NCBI GenBank assembly: GCA_024516155.1
Contig: JAJJXM010000018.1
Span: 806,001-870,000 of the forward strand
Direction of reading: 5' to 3'
From: Pyronema omphalodes
Taxonomy: Eukaryota > Ascomycota > Pezizomycetes > Pezizales > Pyronemataceae
Length of the DNA stretch: 64,000 bases
Shown here: positions 49,301 through 61,439 of the stretch, in pieces
Layout of the letters: each line of letters starts with the position of its first letter
Numbering within the stretch: the first letter of the stretch is position 1
Program-made: the position numbers and the translations under genes
Notes under the pieces: generated by a model
Told to the model about the DNA's origin: nothing
Database searches by the model: none
The model's input: the letters and a program-made list of their open reading frames with translations, nothing else

Positions 49301-52300
49301 CTCGGTTGAATTATTTCGGACATTTTCTTGTCAGAATTTTATCTTGTCTTACCTTATCTTATCGTGAAATCCGATCCGATATACTTTCGCACATACGGCA
49401 GCAGATATGGTCATTCGAGGTTCTATTTTCAACCTATTTTTGGCCTGGCGACTATGTCTAGCAGGGAATAGTTATACGGTACGGACGACTCTGGGCCAAA
49501 CGCTCACTGGAACCTTGGAACTTGAAGTCAGTTATAGACTAAGACAGCTAGGATACCAAAGATATCTAAGACATGGGTTTCCTTCGGCGGTCCACCGAGA
49601 AGTGTAGGAATCAAGAGGAAGCAGTTGAAGCAGAGAGGCCGCAGAGAGGCCGCAGAGCAAGTGAGCAGCAAAGTCGAGTTAAGTCAACCGAAACACTCCA
49701 TAAAAGGTTAGGACTCTAATCTTCAAAGTGGTGTTAACGCTAATCAACGGCTTTATGGTTATTGCACTTATGCCCAGACTTAGACCAAGCCTAAATAGTA
49801 CTAGCTATCACAGTACTTACCCAAAGAGAACTAAAACACTCTCTAGTGCCCGGATCAAACGACCGGGTCAGGACCGCGACTGGCAGCGACATCCCCAGTC
49901 ACCACCAGTCCCAGTCACCACCCAGCAATCTCCAGAATCCCAGACACCCAAGACAAGACATCACACCCGATCACGCCTGATGAAATCCAGACCCCATACG
50001 GTATCGATCGGCAAACAAAAAAAACAACAGCTCATCCCGCTTTTTGTTTCCTTCCCCACCATATCCACCGGCTCTAAATATTCATGGCTCGTGCATATTC
50101 ACCGCCGGCCGCCGTTGGTGCTGATTATGCTTTTAGGAGTCGGCTACTGTGCTGGAAATGTTACAGACCCGATGATACACTCGGCCGCTGAAGCTGTATA
50201 TCACGCGCCACCCCCGTCTTCGATTATGCACGATGAGCTACAAGCCACAAGCCACAAGGCAATGCAATGGCAATAAGCCATATATACGTACAGGTCTCCG
50301 AGCCACGCCACAAGCATACAGAATACAGATCCCTCAGCCACAAGCCAACCGACCGACTAGCCAGTAAGAAAACCACCTGTCCAGTCCTGGACTCCGACCG
50401 AGTCCGTACAGCCAGTAGAGGACATGATTATACTTGTCCTTATGACAGCCGTATTTACCGAGTAAAGAGTTGAGTTACATGTTGCTCGCACATCTCGCAG
50501 TCCTCCTGCACTACACCCCCACCTATCCACCCCCACCTCGGATAACTAGCGAGTAGCGAAGCAAAACTCATTATTTATTTCCGCGATCGATTTACCAACG
50601 GTATCCACGCCACTGAGACCGGTTGTTGTCCTTTGTGTTGAATCCGTTTCGCCTGCCCTGTCTCTAGGCAGCTGTGCCAGTTGTATATGTATGGTGCTTG
50701 CTCCGTATCAAGCCATACACCACCATATGACTGGCTGGCCGGGTTGCCCCACAAATCTCATTCGGCGCTTGTTGTTGGCCGTGATGCTGTGCAGATTATG
50801 GTATGTACTTAGAGTCTTAGACACTGTGCGTGCATCTCGCCTATTTCCCTGCTTTCCTCGTTTTGGTTGGGACATCCGGAATAGGCCGGTGAGGTGAGGC
50901 ACACCGTCAGAAGAGGAAGGGTGGATGCCATTTGAGCTCTTTTTTGGTAGCATAGCATAGCATAAGGCGCGATGCGAAAAAATTAAAGAGTATGGTGGCC
51001 ATAAAATGAACGGAGCATGGCCGCTGCGGTAGTGATGTGCGGTGAATAAAGATTGCTTTGTAAGTGCTTGGTTGATGTTTGAGCCAAGATGAAGGGAAAT
51101 TAATGTATGTATTTGCTAGGAATAGCGATAGGTGGGAACTGGAAGGGACTGATATGGTAGAGAGATATACGGACAGTTGCGGGACTGACATGGCGGAGAA
51201 ACATACGGACAGTTGTGGGACTAATATGGGAGAGAGACATAACGGACAGTAGCGGGACCGAAAGGAAGCAATAACAAAAAGAGAGGGCAGCAAGTCGAGA
51301 GCCGTTTTATAAATGGCACTGGATCAGATTTGTGCGTTGCACATCAGTCACCTCCGCCTGGAACATCGACAGCTCACGTCGGCACTTGCTATAATCGGAA
51401 TGTGATTTCTGGATGTAGGAACGGCAGAGCAGCAAACCATCGCGGATGATGAGAGTTATGTATTCGGCAAGAACAAGCAGATTTGAAGCAGTAAATATCC
51501 AAAACTTAATCTGAGAAAGAAGAAGGCCAGTAGCATATCTAAAACAGAATAACCTGAGAAAGAAGGAAATAAGCATATCCAATACTTACCCCATGAAGAA
51601 GGCAAGTACGATATCCATAAAAACACCCCGAGAAAGAAGGCAAGCACGGATCGCCTTCTGCGACCTGCCTGGCTGGCTGCCTATCTATCGGCTCAACCTT
51701 AAACCAGTGACAGGACAGGCTGCTGCTGCTCTCTCTATCTGTGGAAAAACCGCCTGGACCGGCTGCGTGTGGGGTGAGTGGCTTTGCACTGCTACGTATC
51801 GACTTGCATCGCTTCCCACCCAGCAATTTTCTCCTCTCTCGACACACCCAATCCATTCATCCATCAATCGTTTGTTCGTCTGCTGGTGCTGCGAAGTCCG
51901 ATTACTGCTGATCTCCTCCCCCAGCAGCCCTCTCCCTCCCTCCCTCCCGCCTCTTCTCTCCTACCCCCCCTCCCCTCCCCTCCCCCTCCCCACTCTCCCC
52001 CCCCATCCCTCCACTCCTACATACACCCTCACCATCGTTGTCATCGTCCGCCTCAACCGTCTGTTCATCTTCACACTATCACCGCTACCACCGCTACCAC
52101 CGCTACAACCACCAACCACCAACTACCAACTACACCATACCCAACCACCGCCCAAACTCGTTACCGCGCCAAAAAGTAGACACAGCCGCCCTATCTACCT
52201 TGGTTATTTCGGTTTATCGCTGCTCTCCCGCCAAAAAAAAAACCACTTTCCACTTTCCACTATTCTCCCCCACCACCCAACTCTCGCACATTCTAATCCA

Positions 52301-52876
52301 GCGGAGAACACCTTTCAATCTATTGTGCTGGTGCTGGCTGTTCGTTGTCATCAACAACGGAAACACCCCATCACACTTGCACTCACTTGCACTCCGCCTC
52401 TCCGTACGACACTGCACTCTACGTGTGTCGACACGGTTGCTCAACTGCAGACCTTCCCGCCGGTACCGAAAAATTTCCTGATCACAACATCCCCGGCCCG
52501 GGAAAATTTGCGGCCTTTCATTAACACCCGGCTTTTTGCGACGAGTGACGGAATGGTATTGACAAGGGTCCGACGCTAAGGAAAACCCACATCGCCAATT
52601 TGAACAGAGGCAGTAAGAAAAAAAATAGTCCCCCCTCCAAATTCCCCATAGCACCATATTTCCCGCCGTCTCTTTTTAACGGCCGAATTCCGCACGTGCT
52701 GTTTCGTGTTTCCAACTTTAAATCAAACGAAAGGACACTTTAAAATTCCTTAACACCCCGGCTGGCATTCCCGCAACACCTCCGGATCACGAAACGAAGC
52801 TGGAACATCCCAACGTTCACCCCCGCAACTCCCACGGCTTGCAGTCTCTTTCTGTGCATCCAGTCAGAGGATTGGT
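46351..52876. other. Intergenic region with pyrimidine-rich leader at its right end
   Basis: About 6.5 kb without a recognised gene. From 46351 onwards is the promoter side of the ubiquitin hydrolase gene. ORFs at 49060-49461 and 49728-50276 lack recognisable features. A TAGGTG-type array lies at about 48941-49067. From about 51880 to 52330 the plus strand is extremely C/T-rich, as in long leaders or promoters of fungal regulatory genes, so it may be the 5' leader of the downstream receptor gene. The 328-codon ORF 51593-52579 crosses this tract and is probably not a gene. Confidence 0.5.
48941..49067. repeat. TAGGTG-type hexamer/dodecamer array
   Basis: Degenerate array of GGTGTA and GGTTAA units, drifting to GGTGCA and GGTGGA at the right end. 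A chance ORF through it reads as Arg/Cys repeats. Confidence 0.88.
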
Positions 52877-54910
52877 ATGCAATCGGTGGGCCTGGTGTTG
52901 TACGAAAGAGATACCGAAACTCGATGGATAGACGATCCCGTTCACGGACTTATTCTGCAGACGATGGCCGGTTTAAACGACACGGCGGCCCAACTTAAGG
53001 GCCCCTCCCTGACGGATCAGCAACTTCGAATCCTTCGTGCCATAGCTCTATCGGCAGCTTCGATGTCTATGACCAGTGGGATACTGGTCGGGTGGTGGTT
53101 CGTACGAATGAAAAGATCTTTCCGACATCAGTATGTTTTTACTTGTCCGACAGAAGAAATCTATCGGCTTGATTTAGATTAACAGTTCTGTCTCTTACAG
53201 CTTGATTATGTTGATGATCTTCTCGGATTTTTTTAAAGCAAGTTGGCAGCTTATTTACCCAGCAGTGGTGTTCAGCAATGGTGGTAACATCACAAGCGAA
53301 TCACGGTTTTGCCAGACGGCGGGATTTATGATGTCAATGGGCATCGAAGCATCCGGTAAGTGAGGCGGTAATACTAATACTGGTATTGCTACTACAACTA
53401 CTGCTACTATTACTACTGCTACTACTACTACCAATACACACAATCTGTGTTATTTTGTGCATCAACTGACTTGAAATTGTAGATTTTGCCGTACTCGCCA
53501 TCGCCGTCCACAGCGCTCTATACATTTTTCAACCCGGAATGGGGGCCATCGGTGAAGGCGGACTCTTTCGATACCGATACTATGTGTATGCGACGTGGCT
53601 GGCATTTTCAATAGTAATGCCGTCGTTAGCGTTCTTGAACAAAGAGCCTGCATACACGGCGCAGGGAACGTTTTGCTATCTCCCAGTTAGGTGTGTGCAA
53701 ATAATATCCTATCCTAGGGTATAAACTGAATTCACGCTAATGCAGTTTTGTTGTTGTTGGTGTCGCTTTTAGACCGTTTTGGTACCGATTGGCTCTCGCG
53801 TGGATACCGAGGTATTTGATTCTCTTAACGATCATGACTTTGTACGCCGCAATCTATATTTATGTTCGGATGGAATTCTGGACTTTCCGGACCAGCGTGG
53901 GGGCAAACACTCTTGATGTGGATACTATCGATTTGGCACCTCCCGATCACCCCTCACAAGAACCTCAAAGACTCCCGTCTATTGATTCGCATGGGTTAAT
54001 ACCTCCGAGTCCTTGCCCGATGACGGCATCCAGGCAACCTTCGGACTCGGAGAAACCATTTGCAAGGGCCCTATTAGCACCTCCGAATGATCGGGTAAAT
54101 GTGTCTTCATCATCTGATGGTTCCCAGGATTGTAATAGCAGAAGAGGATCGGCGGTATTCCCCAGTGGGGCACCTAGTACAACCGACGCCGACCGTTCTA
54201 GCCAAGACAAACGACGACAACAAATTAAAGAGGAAACAGCAAATGAGGAAGCCCGTCGGAGAAGAATTGCAATCAGTCGACAATTAAGACTATTATTCAT
54301 ATACCCGCTGTTATATGCTTTGATGTGGTTACCTCCGCTTTTCAGTCATGCGTTACAGTTCACCGATCGATTCGTCATGAAACCGAGTTTTCCGTTACAT
54401 TGTGTTGTCGCTTTCACTTTACCCTTTCAGTGCTTTGTCGACTGTTGGCTTTTTACGATACGAGAGAAACCGTGGAGGTATATTCCAGAATCATCAAGAG
54501 GAAATTGGTTCCGACGCTACGGATTTGGACTTAGAAAATGCAAAGGAAAGAGCACAGAGATTGGAGCGGAGGAAGGAGGAGATGAAGGATGGAGACGACG
54601 GAAACATTTATCATTTGAAGCAAGGAAGGCATATGAACGAAGAGATGCGGAGACAAAGGATGCGGCGAAAGAATGGTTCGGAAGAGAGGAAAGTGTTCGT
54701 ACGAGAAAACCGGAACGAAGTTGGTGGGATGTGGAGGATCAACAAATTGAGCAGGATTTTGAGGATGATGATGATGATGAAGACGATGATAGGGGCTCGG
54801 CAAATTCCGATGAGGATCAAAGTAATGATTTCGAAACTTTAACGACTCAGTTAACTCCACCTCCAAATACAAATACAAATACAACAAATGAAGAACGAAG
54901 ATTGGAATAG
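52877..54910 (+). CDS. Seven-transmembrane receptor, Git3/Gpr1 (carbon/nutrient-sensing) family
   Basis: The model is join(52877..53130, 53201..53355, 53483..53690, 53773..54910), 584 residues. Fungal Git3/Gpr1-type receptors sense glucose or amino acids at the plasma membrane and signal through a G-alpha to cAMP. Predicted helices: TM1 about 50-75, TM2 about 85-108 (HLIMLMIFSDFFKASWQLIYP), TM3 about 119-148, TM4 about 170-190, TM5 about 212-240, TM6 about 376-398 and TM7 about 411-436. The TM2 block and the TM6-TM7 block (LRLLFIYPLLYALMWLPP) are characteristic of the family. The long third intracellular loop (about 241-375) is Ser/Pro-rich. The tail is charged with an acidic run near DDDDDEDDD. 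Donors are GTATGT, GTAAGT and GTGTGT; acceptors are ACAG, GTAG and TTAG. Intron 2 contains a trinucleotide repeat. The start could also be the ATG at residue 30 (MAGLNDTAAQ). Confidence 0.88.
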
Positions 54911-55518
54911 ATTTTTTTTATAGCTACGGCGTGGGAGGGGGTGGGGGGGGGGGGGTTGTGGGGTAGTGGGGTCAGGTCGTCGGTTCAGGGGTGGGTGTCT
55001 TGGGAAAGATAAAGACAGAGACAGAGACAGAGACAGAGAGAGAGAGGAGGGCGGGGAAGAGCGGGGAATGAGGGAGGAGGGGGGGATGGGGGATATTATT
55101 CATTTGCATCATTTTTTATTCCCCTCAATACCGCACATTATTCATTTCAAATCCAGGTGCATGTTTTTTTTTTTTTTTTTTGTTTTTTTTTGCTTTTGCT
55201 TTTGGTTTTTGTTTTGGTTTGGGACTGCAAATGTGGAGTTTTGAGGAGTTTTTTTTTTTTTTTTTTTTTTATGGGTTGGCCTTTTGTCTTGGCTTTGTTT
55301 TTGTTTTTTTTTTATAGCATTGTTGTTGTTATCGTTGTTATGATTTAAAGTTTTTTTTTTTGATTTTTTGATTTCTTTTTTTGATGACCGGTTGATTTTT
55401 TTCTGGTTTCTGGTTTATTGTGGCCGTTTTTTTTCTGGTTTCTTTGGGGTTGGGTTTGGGTTTGGGGCTATTTACTCACTTACCTTACTTTACCATACAT
55501 ACATTACCATACCATTCA

Positions 55519-55690
55519 TACTATACTATACTATACTATACTATACTATACTATACACTCGGAACTCAATAGCAATAGCAATAGCAATATCAATAGCAAT
55601 GGCGGACACGAACGAAACAGACGAAACAGACGAAACAGACGAAACAGACGGCAGGGAACGGGTCGGATTAGGTTAGGTTAGGTTAGGTTA
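55519..55690. repeat. Cluster of CTATA, ATAGCA, ACGAAACAG and GGTTA arrays
   Basis: Four short arrays in a row: CTATA (55519-55557), ATAGCA (about 55568-55600), the 9-bp ACGAAACAG (55609-55649) and GGTTA (about 55669-55690). The last reads GGTTAGGTTA and is not a telomeric TTAGGG repeat. Confidence 0.88.
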
Positions 55691-55922
55691 TGTTGCATCT
55701 TGGGACTTTTATTTTTTTGCGTTTTGCATATCTCTTTTCTTTGCTTGACTTTGCTTTGCTTTCATCTTCTGCTTTTCTTGGCTTTTCTTGGCTTTTACAG
55801 GATTGTTGTTGGTTTATTGTTAAAGAGATGATTGTCATATATACAGTATATACTGCTTTGTATTAAACTTGCTTTTTTATTTCTTTTTTCTTCGGGGGGG
55901 TTTTTTCTTTGTTTGTTGCTTA

Positions 55923-56148
55923 ATGATGGTGATGATGATGATGATGGTGATGATGGTGATGATGGTGATGATGGTGATGATGGTGATGATGGTGATGATG
56001 GTGATGATGGTGATGATGGTGATGATGGTGATGATGGTGATGATGGTGATGATGGTGATGATGGTGATGATGGTGATGATGGTGATGATGGTGATGATGG
56101 TGATGATGGTGATGAATATAGTGATGATGGTGATGATGATGAATATAA
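55923..56148. repeat. 9-bp array GATGATGGT, about 20 copies
   Basis: About 200 bp of regular GATGATGGT units, framed by pure GAT runs and two GAATATA units at the right end. On the minus strand it yields a Ser-Pro repeat ORF of 118 codons that is an artefact of the array. Confidence 0.95.
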
Positions 56149-56472
56149 CACGGCTAAGAATGGTTACTTTGATTGCTTTGCTTTGATTTGATTGTATTGT
56201 AGTTGAGAAATGGCTGTTTTTTTGAGGCTGCGCTTTGCTTGGCTTTTCCTCGGATTTGATTTGCTTTGCTGGGAAGCTGGGAAGTTTGCATACTATGAGG
56301 TGCGGTGAGATGGGATAAGGTTTGGTTTGGTTTGGTTATGATTGGTTTGGTTTGGTTATGATTGCTATATGTGGGAATTAGCATTGATAATCGAGAATAT
56401 ATATAAAGAGTAAGAACAGATGGTTGATTGATAGTTGATGGTTGATTAATTGCGTGATGAATATGGAAGACA

Positions 56473-56568
56473 TCAGAGATACCAGAGAGACCAGAGAGAC
56501 CAGAGAGACCAGAGAGACCAGAGAGACCAGAGAGACCAGAGAGACCAGAGAGACCAGAGAGACCAGAG
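56473..56568. repeat. 9-bp array AGAGAGACC, about ten copies
   Basis: A near-perfect 9-bp array followed by GAGGCTTGAAGCTT-type units. The minus strand reads as Gly-Leu-Ser repeats. Confidence 0.95.
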
Positions 56569-58534
56569 CAGGAGGCTTGAGGCTTGAAGCTTGAAGCTTG
56601 AGGCATGGGGTTTAAGGTAATAACTAGGAGATAGGGAAGGGTTGATGATGATGATGAAGATGATGTATGATGTTTGGAATTTGTGGTGGAAGGTTATAGC
56701 TCCGGGTAGGGTTGGGAATGGTGATGGAAATTATATCGGATCGGAGCGACGTAAAGCAAAGCAAAGAAACGCAAAGCAAAGCAAAAGAGATCAAGATTGG
56801 AGATGTTGTGATAGGGATTGTTATGGTTGTAATTGTGGAGGAAGGTTACGGAAGGATTATGTCAAAACTGACATTTGGAATTACATAAAAGTTGCAACTA
56901 AACGTACATTATCGATTAATTAGGAATCAAATACTGGAGAATCGAACCCTTGGGAATTGAAATAAAAAAAGTTAATTTTATCCAATATGGGAGATGTACA
57001 GAAATCTGTAAATCTTGCGTGATGATTTCAAGGTTCTCGGACTGCTTGGGGGGGGGGGGGGGGGGGTTTGTTTTCGGATTAGCAAGATATGACGTTGAAG
57101 TTTCTAAAGATTGCGAAAAGAGGCGGGAAGAGGGACTCGATTAAGAGGGACCACAGGAGACTTAGGGGGGATAGGGTACATATATACGATCATGGTGGAT
57201 GAGTCCAAGTAGGGGAAGTGTATATATACATGTATATATATACAACACCGCAATATAGAAGTATCCATCCATACATACACGACAGTAACAAACCAACGTC
57301 AAAATAACCTTTTAAACTTTTAAACTTTTAAACTTTTAAACTTTAATAACGATCACCATATCAATACCTATTCCATTTTTTGGTTATTAATCCTTTCAAT
57401 ATTTTCTCCGATATATTTTCTCCGATATGTATAGCGATGTGCAGAGATACGCAGATCTTGCATGCGTCATGATTTCGGATTTCTCGGGTGGTGCTGGTGG
57501 GTGCTGGTGGGTACTGGGGATTCGAGGGGAGAGAGGGAGAGGGGTCTGCACCGTGGGCATAGCGCCGTAGGGTGCTTTTGGGACTAGCTAAAGGGGGGAT
57601 GGGGTGTGTGGAAGAGGACTAGTGGGATTAAAGCTATGTATGCTGGCAGCTGGGCTACGATGGGCTAGGATAGGCTGGGCTAGGCTGGAATAGATGTGTT
57701 GAATGCTGAATATTCCGAGCCGAGAGAGCTTCTTGCTTCTGGCTTCTGGCTTCTTTTATATCGGAATTGAAGATATTTTTTGGTTTTTGTTTTTCGGGAT
57801 ATTGAGGGGTATGTTTGACGGTATGATAGGTATTTGGTTTATTACTGATTAGGAATTGAGGAGGCGGATATCTATGGAGAGCGTGGAGAAAGTATTGGTT
57901 GCGTATGGGGGATATTGAAAATTTCAGACGCGATGAGGATTTAAGCCGGATAAAATAATCGTATTGGGGGTAAAAAGTATCCTCTTTAGAGAGCTGTGTT
58001 CATATCCGAGATGAAAAGTTACACCAAGATAACAAAGAAAGACCATCGTCGGGGCTACTGGTGAACAAAAATTCTTCATTCCTCATTCGTTTGTATGATT
58101 CAAGAAATATAATTTCGGATAATGATTGCTAGAACATCTCAGAACATAAATATTCTATCTTATTATCACCATACTGAAATAAAAGTATGAATTAAGAAAA
58201 TCTTCATCCGACACGGCTCCGAAAAGTGTTAAAGTACTAACCAAACAATACCACGAAGGATTGCCAACGCTTTTCACCGTATATGTAAATACATATCATC
58301 ATCTTTCTCTTTAAACTCATACATCAATTGCCAATTAGCATTGCAGTCCATCCATATATGCCATACTTGAAACAAACCCCCAAAACAGAACAATTAAATG
58401 ACATATACATTATCTGGATAATTGAGAGCATACACTGAAAGACACGGCTACGATATACCTCCTCCACAACAGTTCCATCCGCTGTATAATAACCTGCTGC
58501 CGCCGACCAGCAAGCAGGCAAGTTTCAACATAAA

Positions 58535-60645
58535 GCCCTACAAAAAACCGTTAATTCCCCGAAAGCACATCCATCAATCAGGGAGCCAACATTCAGGAAC
58601 CCAGAACGAACCAGAGAATTTAAGCCACCCACCAACTTGACCACAATCCAAGTTGAATATGGTGGAAGGTGGTACGGGGAAAAAAGGGAAGAAGGGAGCT
58701 TAGAGGTCTACTACCAGGTCTGAAAATTCGACCAATTGATAGCTCGGAAGACAAGGAAGGAAAGTATGCGGTAGGAAAGAGATGAGTGAATGGGGGCAGG
58801 GTCAAGGTTGACGTGAAAGTGATGGGGACGGTTGGGTAGAAAGAGGAAGAGGAGGATAGCTAGGTTGTTGAGCTCGTCATTTGCCGCAGACTGGGAATTT
58901 CCATGTGGAATTAATATTACCACGGCGTGAGCTATCGAAAGATGATAGCCAGGTGAACTGGGTATCAAAAGTTAGAAAGAAAAGGTCCAGAAAGGCAACA
59001 GAAGGAAAATGGAGGAATGATACATACCGGTTAGAAAGCAACACCAAAGCGAAAGGGTAAAACCGCGATACCAATAGAGCTGATATTGCTACCCCGGGCA
59101 TTGATTTACCAGTTCTTCATAATCCCAAGTGGGATAACAGACTCTTGCTCCAAAAGTTGGATCGAAAAAGAAAAAGAGGGGAAGTAGAATGCCGTGGTAG
59201 GGAAGATGAAAAGCGCACGGGTAGATGGATGTACGGATGCCCATGTCAACCACGATAGCACCGTAATCCCAAACACAAGGCATCATATACATTAAACAAC
59301 GCGGCCAAGAAAAACAGAATGGGGAATTGGTGAGAACAAAGGAAAAGAGAGGAAAGGTTGAAGCAGCCACGTGCTCGTGTGGGACGGAAGAGAGAGAGGA
59401 GGGGGGGGGGGGGGGGGGGGGATAAACCACCGCTGAAACCCGGAAAACAACAAACCATTGCAAAACACCGGCAGAAAAGAAGGAAAGTCTTTTGCTGGAT
59501 CATAGCGAGCCGGACGAAAATATTTTCGTCCCGGTGTTCGCATTCTAGCCGATGGCGCGTTAATCCTAGGACTGTGGGGGTGGTCGTAGGGAGAAGGGCC
59601 AAAGGAAGAGGATACGCCTGATGTAATTGCTTCCTCTTACTCAGCTAGTGTTCGAGAGCAAAACACAGAAGACGAGTCTTCTAGAATTCGGTTTTGTTCG
59701 AGCGTGGTAGAGAGCGAGGTTGAAAACTGAGCGAAAGAGCAGACGAAAGAAGCAGACGAATCAAGGCAGGCACGAGTTGTGTTAAGTTCCATTGTGGAAT
59801 TAAACCGCCGGAGTCGGCATCGTAGGAGAAGATGGCTTCGACGGCCGAAGTTTCGTAGTAGTCGTGCTCGAATGTCTACAAACATGTCAATAGTGCTTCA
59901 ATCAAGAAGTAGTACCAGCGAAACGAGAACAGTGATAACTTACCGAGTTATTATCCTGGCAGTCTCGTCGTCTAGAGTACGTTTCTCTGGACGAAACCAG
60001 CAAACGTCGAAGAGCCTAGATAACTGTCAGTCATTCAGCAAAGACCGGATATAGCGAATAGATGTACAGGCGTTGAAACTTACCAACAAAAACAATGAGG
60101 AATCTCTGACGGAAGAAAAGATCTAAAGATCTTTCACACGATGCTCGGCCAGTCCGCGTCCTCCGCACTTCCCAAGTTCAATTAGAAGACCGTTGACCTT
60201 GGATATGTCTCGATTAAAACTGGCGCGAGAGTAGTGAAAGATCCATTTCATAGCCAAAGAAACCTCCCAGACTCAAGGTTGAGAGTTAAGTCGCGTTCGC
60301 AGTTAGTTCCTCTCGGCAATTTAATTCAGCGGTACAGGAATTGCGGTTGTTGTCATTCTGATGTATGATGGATTCGAGATTGCAAATTCCGATGTACCTC
60401 GATATGGTGTTTCATGGCAAGTAACTTAAAGAATCAACTGTCGACAGAACATGTCGAAAAGAGAAAGAGATGGAGCAAACACGTCCCCAGAATTTTTTCC
60501 ATGGTGTTCTACATAGCTACGAATGGTTAATCCTCGCAAGATGCTATATCCCCGCAAGGTATTCTTAGTAAGCCCATATGCGGGGATGTTGATACTGCCG
60601 GCATAGGGTTCGGGAAATAGGCGAAGGGCGATACTGCAGAGATTG
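58535..60645 (-). repeat. Dispersed repeat copy B
   Basis: Inverted relative to copy A and in the same orientation as copy C. Read on the minus strand, the landmarks are: GCCCTTCGCC (about 60629), GGCTTACTAAGAAT (about 60575), the shared ATG at 60356, a first intron-like segment at 60083-60024 (GTAAGT...ACAG), a second at 59943-59876 (GTAAGT...GTAG), ATTCCACAATGGAAC (about 59800) and the conserved end next to CCCCGAAAGCACATC (58559). Coding-like patches include GGLIPQWN and ECEHRDENIFVR, but the frame is stopped by a TAG soon after NKTEF. A G tract of about 20 lies at 59401-59421. By eye it is clearly closer to C than to A. Confidence 0.75.
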
Positions 60646-61439
60646 GAGGATATGTACATGTACTTTTTCTTCGACAGTCGTCGTTTTATTTTATACATGC
60701 CGTGAGTGTCACCGGGTGGAAAGAAAATCGGGATGCGAGTAATCGATGTGAAAATTGAGTGACCTGTCATGACCACGGATAAGTTAAAGGTAGGTTCGAT
60801 ATTTTTGATTCCACCGAAATCACCAATCTAACCGGATTGTCACGGGTAGTTAAAAGGAGGATATGTAAAACCCGTGGGTTTATCTTTGGGCAAAAACTGC
60901 AATCTAACTTGCACTAATATTTTGCGATATCAATGAATCCGGTATTCCGAATCCATAGGCGTTCGCTACTATAGAACTACAGACGCCCCGCTCTATTGGA
61001 CCAAAAAAAAAATAAAAATAAAAATAGAAAAAAATGGTTCTGAAGGGTGTCAATAGAGCGATGGGAAAATCTCCATGTGATATCTGCAAAATCAGGAAAC
61101 TATATTTCAGTCTTCGGAAAGAAAAAGGGTAAGGGAAAAAACAGTAGCAGAAAGAAAATTTCCTACTTTTAACAAAACCTAAGGATGGCTACGACGTTAC
61201 TCACCGAGCTTATACGCTATAGCCTGTTGACATTGAAAACATGGCAATTGAAGATGGAAGCGAGAAAAAGAGAACGAATTATCAGATAAGAGCATACAAA
61301 CTGAAAAATACACCTAAAATATACTGTCTCTACAGCAGCTCCACAAGTTACATAAACACCGCCGATGAGCAATCAAGTAAGTTTCAAATCTCAATAACCA
61401 TTTAAAATGTCTCATTATCAACCAAGTATAATCAAGCCA
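60646..61439. other. Spacer between repeat copies B and C
   Basis: About 800 bp, AT-rich, without an ORF of note. I see no long terminal repeat boundary and no internal transposon gene that would make B and C the two ends of one element. Confidence 0.5.

Larger units (their letters stand above)
54911..58534. other. Minisatellite-rich intergenic region
   Basis: No gene is supported in 3.6 kb. It starts with a G tract at 54940-54956, then GACAGA units near 55014-55040 and several T tracts at 55166-55400. The arrays at 55519-56568 are listed separately. Another G tract lies at about 57049-57066 and CTTTTAAA units at 57311-57345. ORFs of 100-150 codons here run through the arrays and are artefacts. 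Confidence 0.6.

Noticed and set aside
51593..52579. 328-codon ORF upstream of the receptor
   Set aside because: It is Pro/Ser/Leu-rich because it crosses a C/T-rich tract. No domain is seen, and overlapping ORFs in other frames are equally open.
55669..55690. Possible telomere-like repeat
   Set aside because: The unit is GGTTA, only about four copies, and not TTAGGG; it sits among other unrelated arrays.
55795..56606. Ser-Pro, Gly-Leu-Ser and Asp-Gly repeat ORFs
   Set aside because: They are products of the 9-bp arrays with no unique flanking protein sequence.
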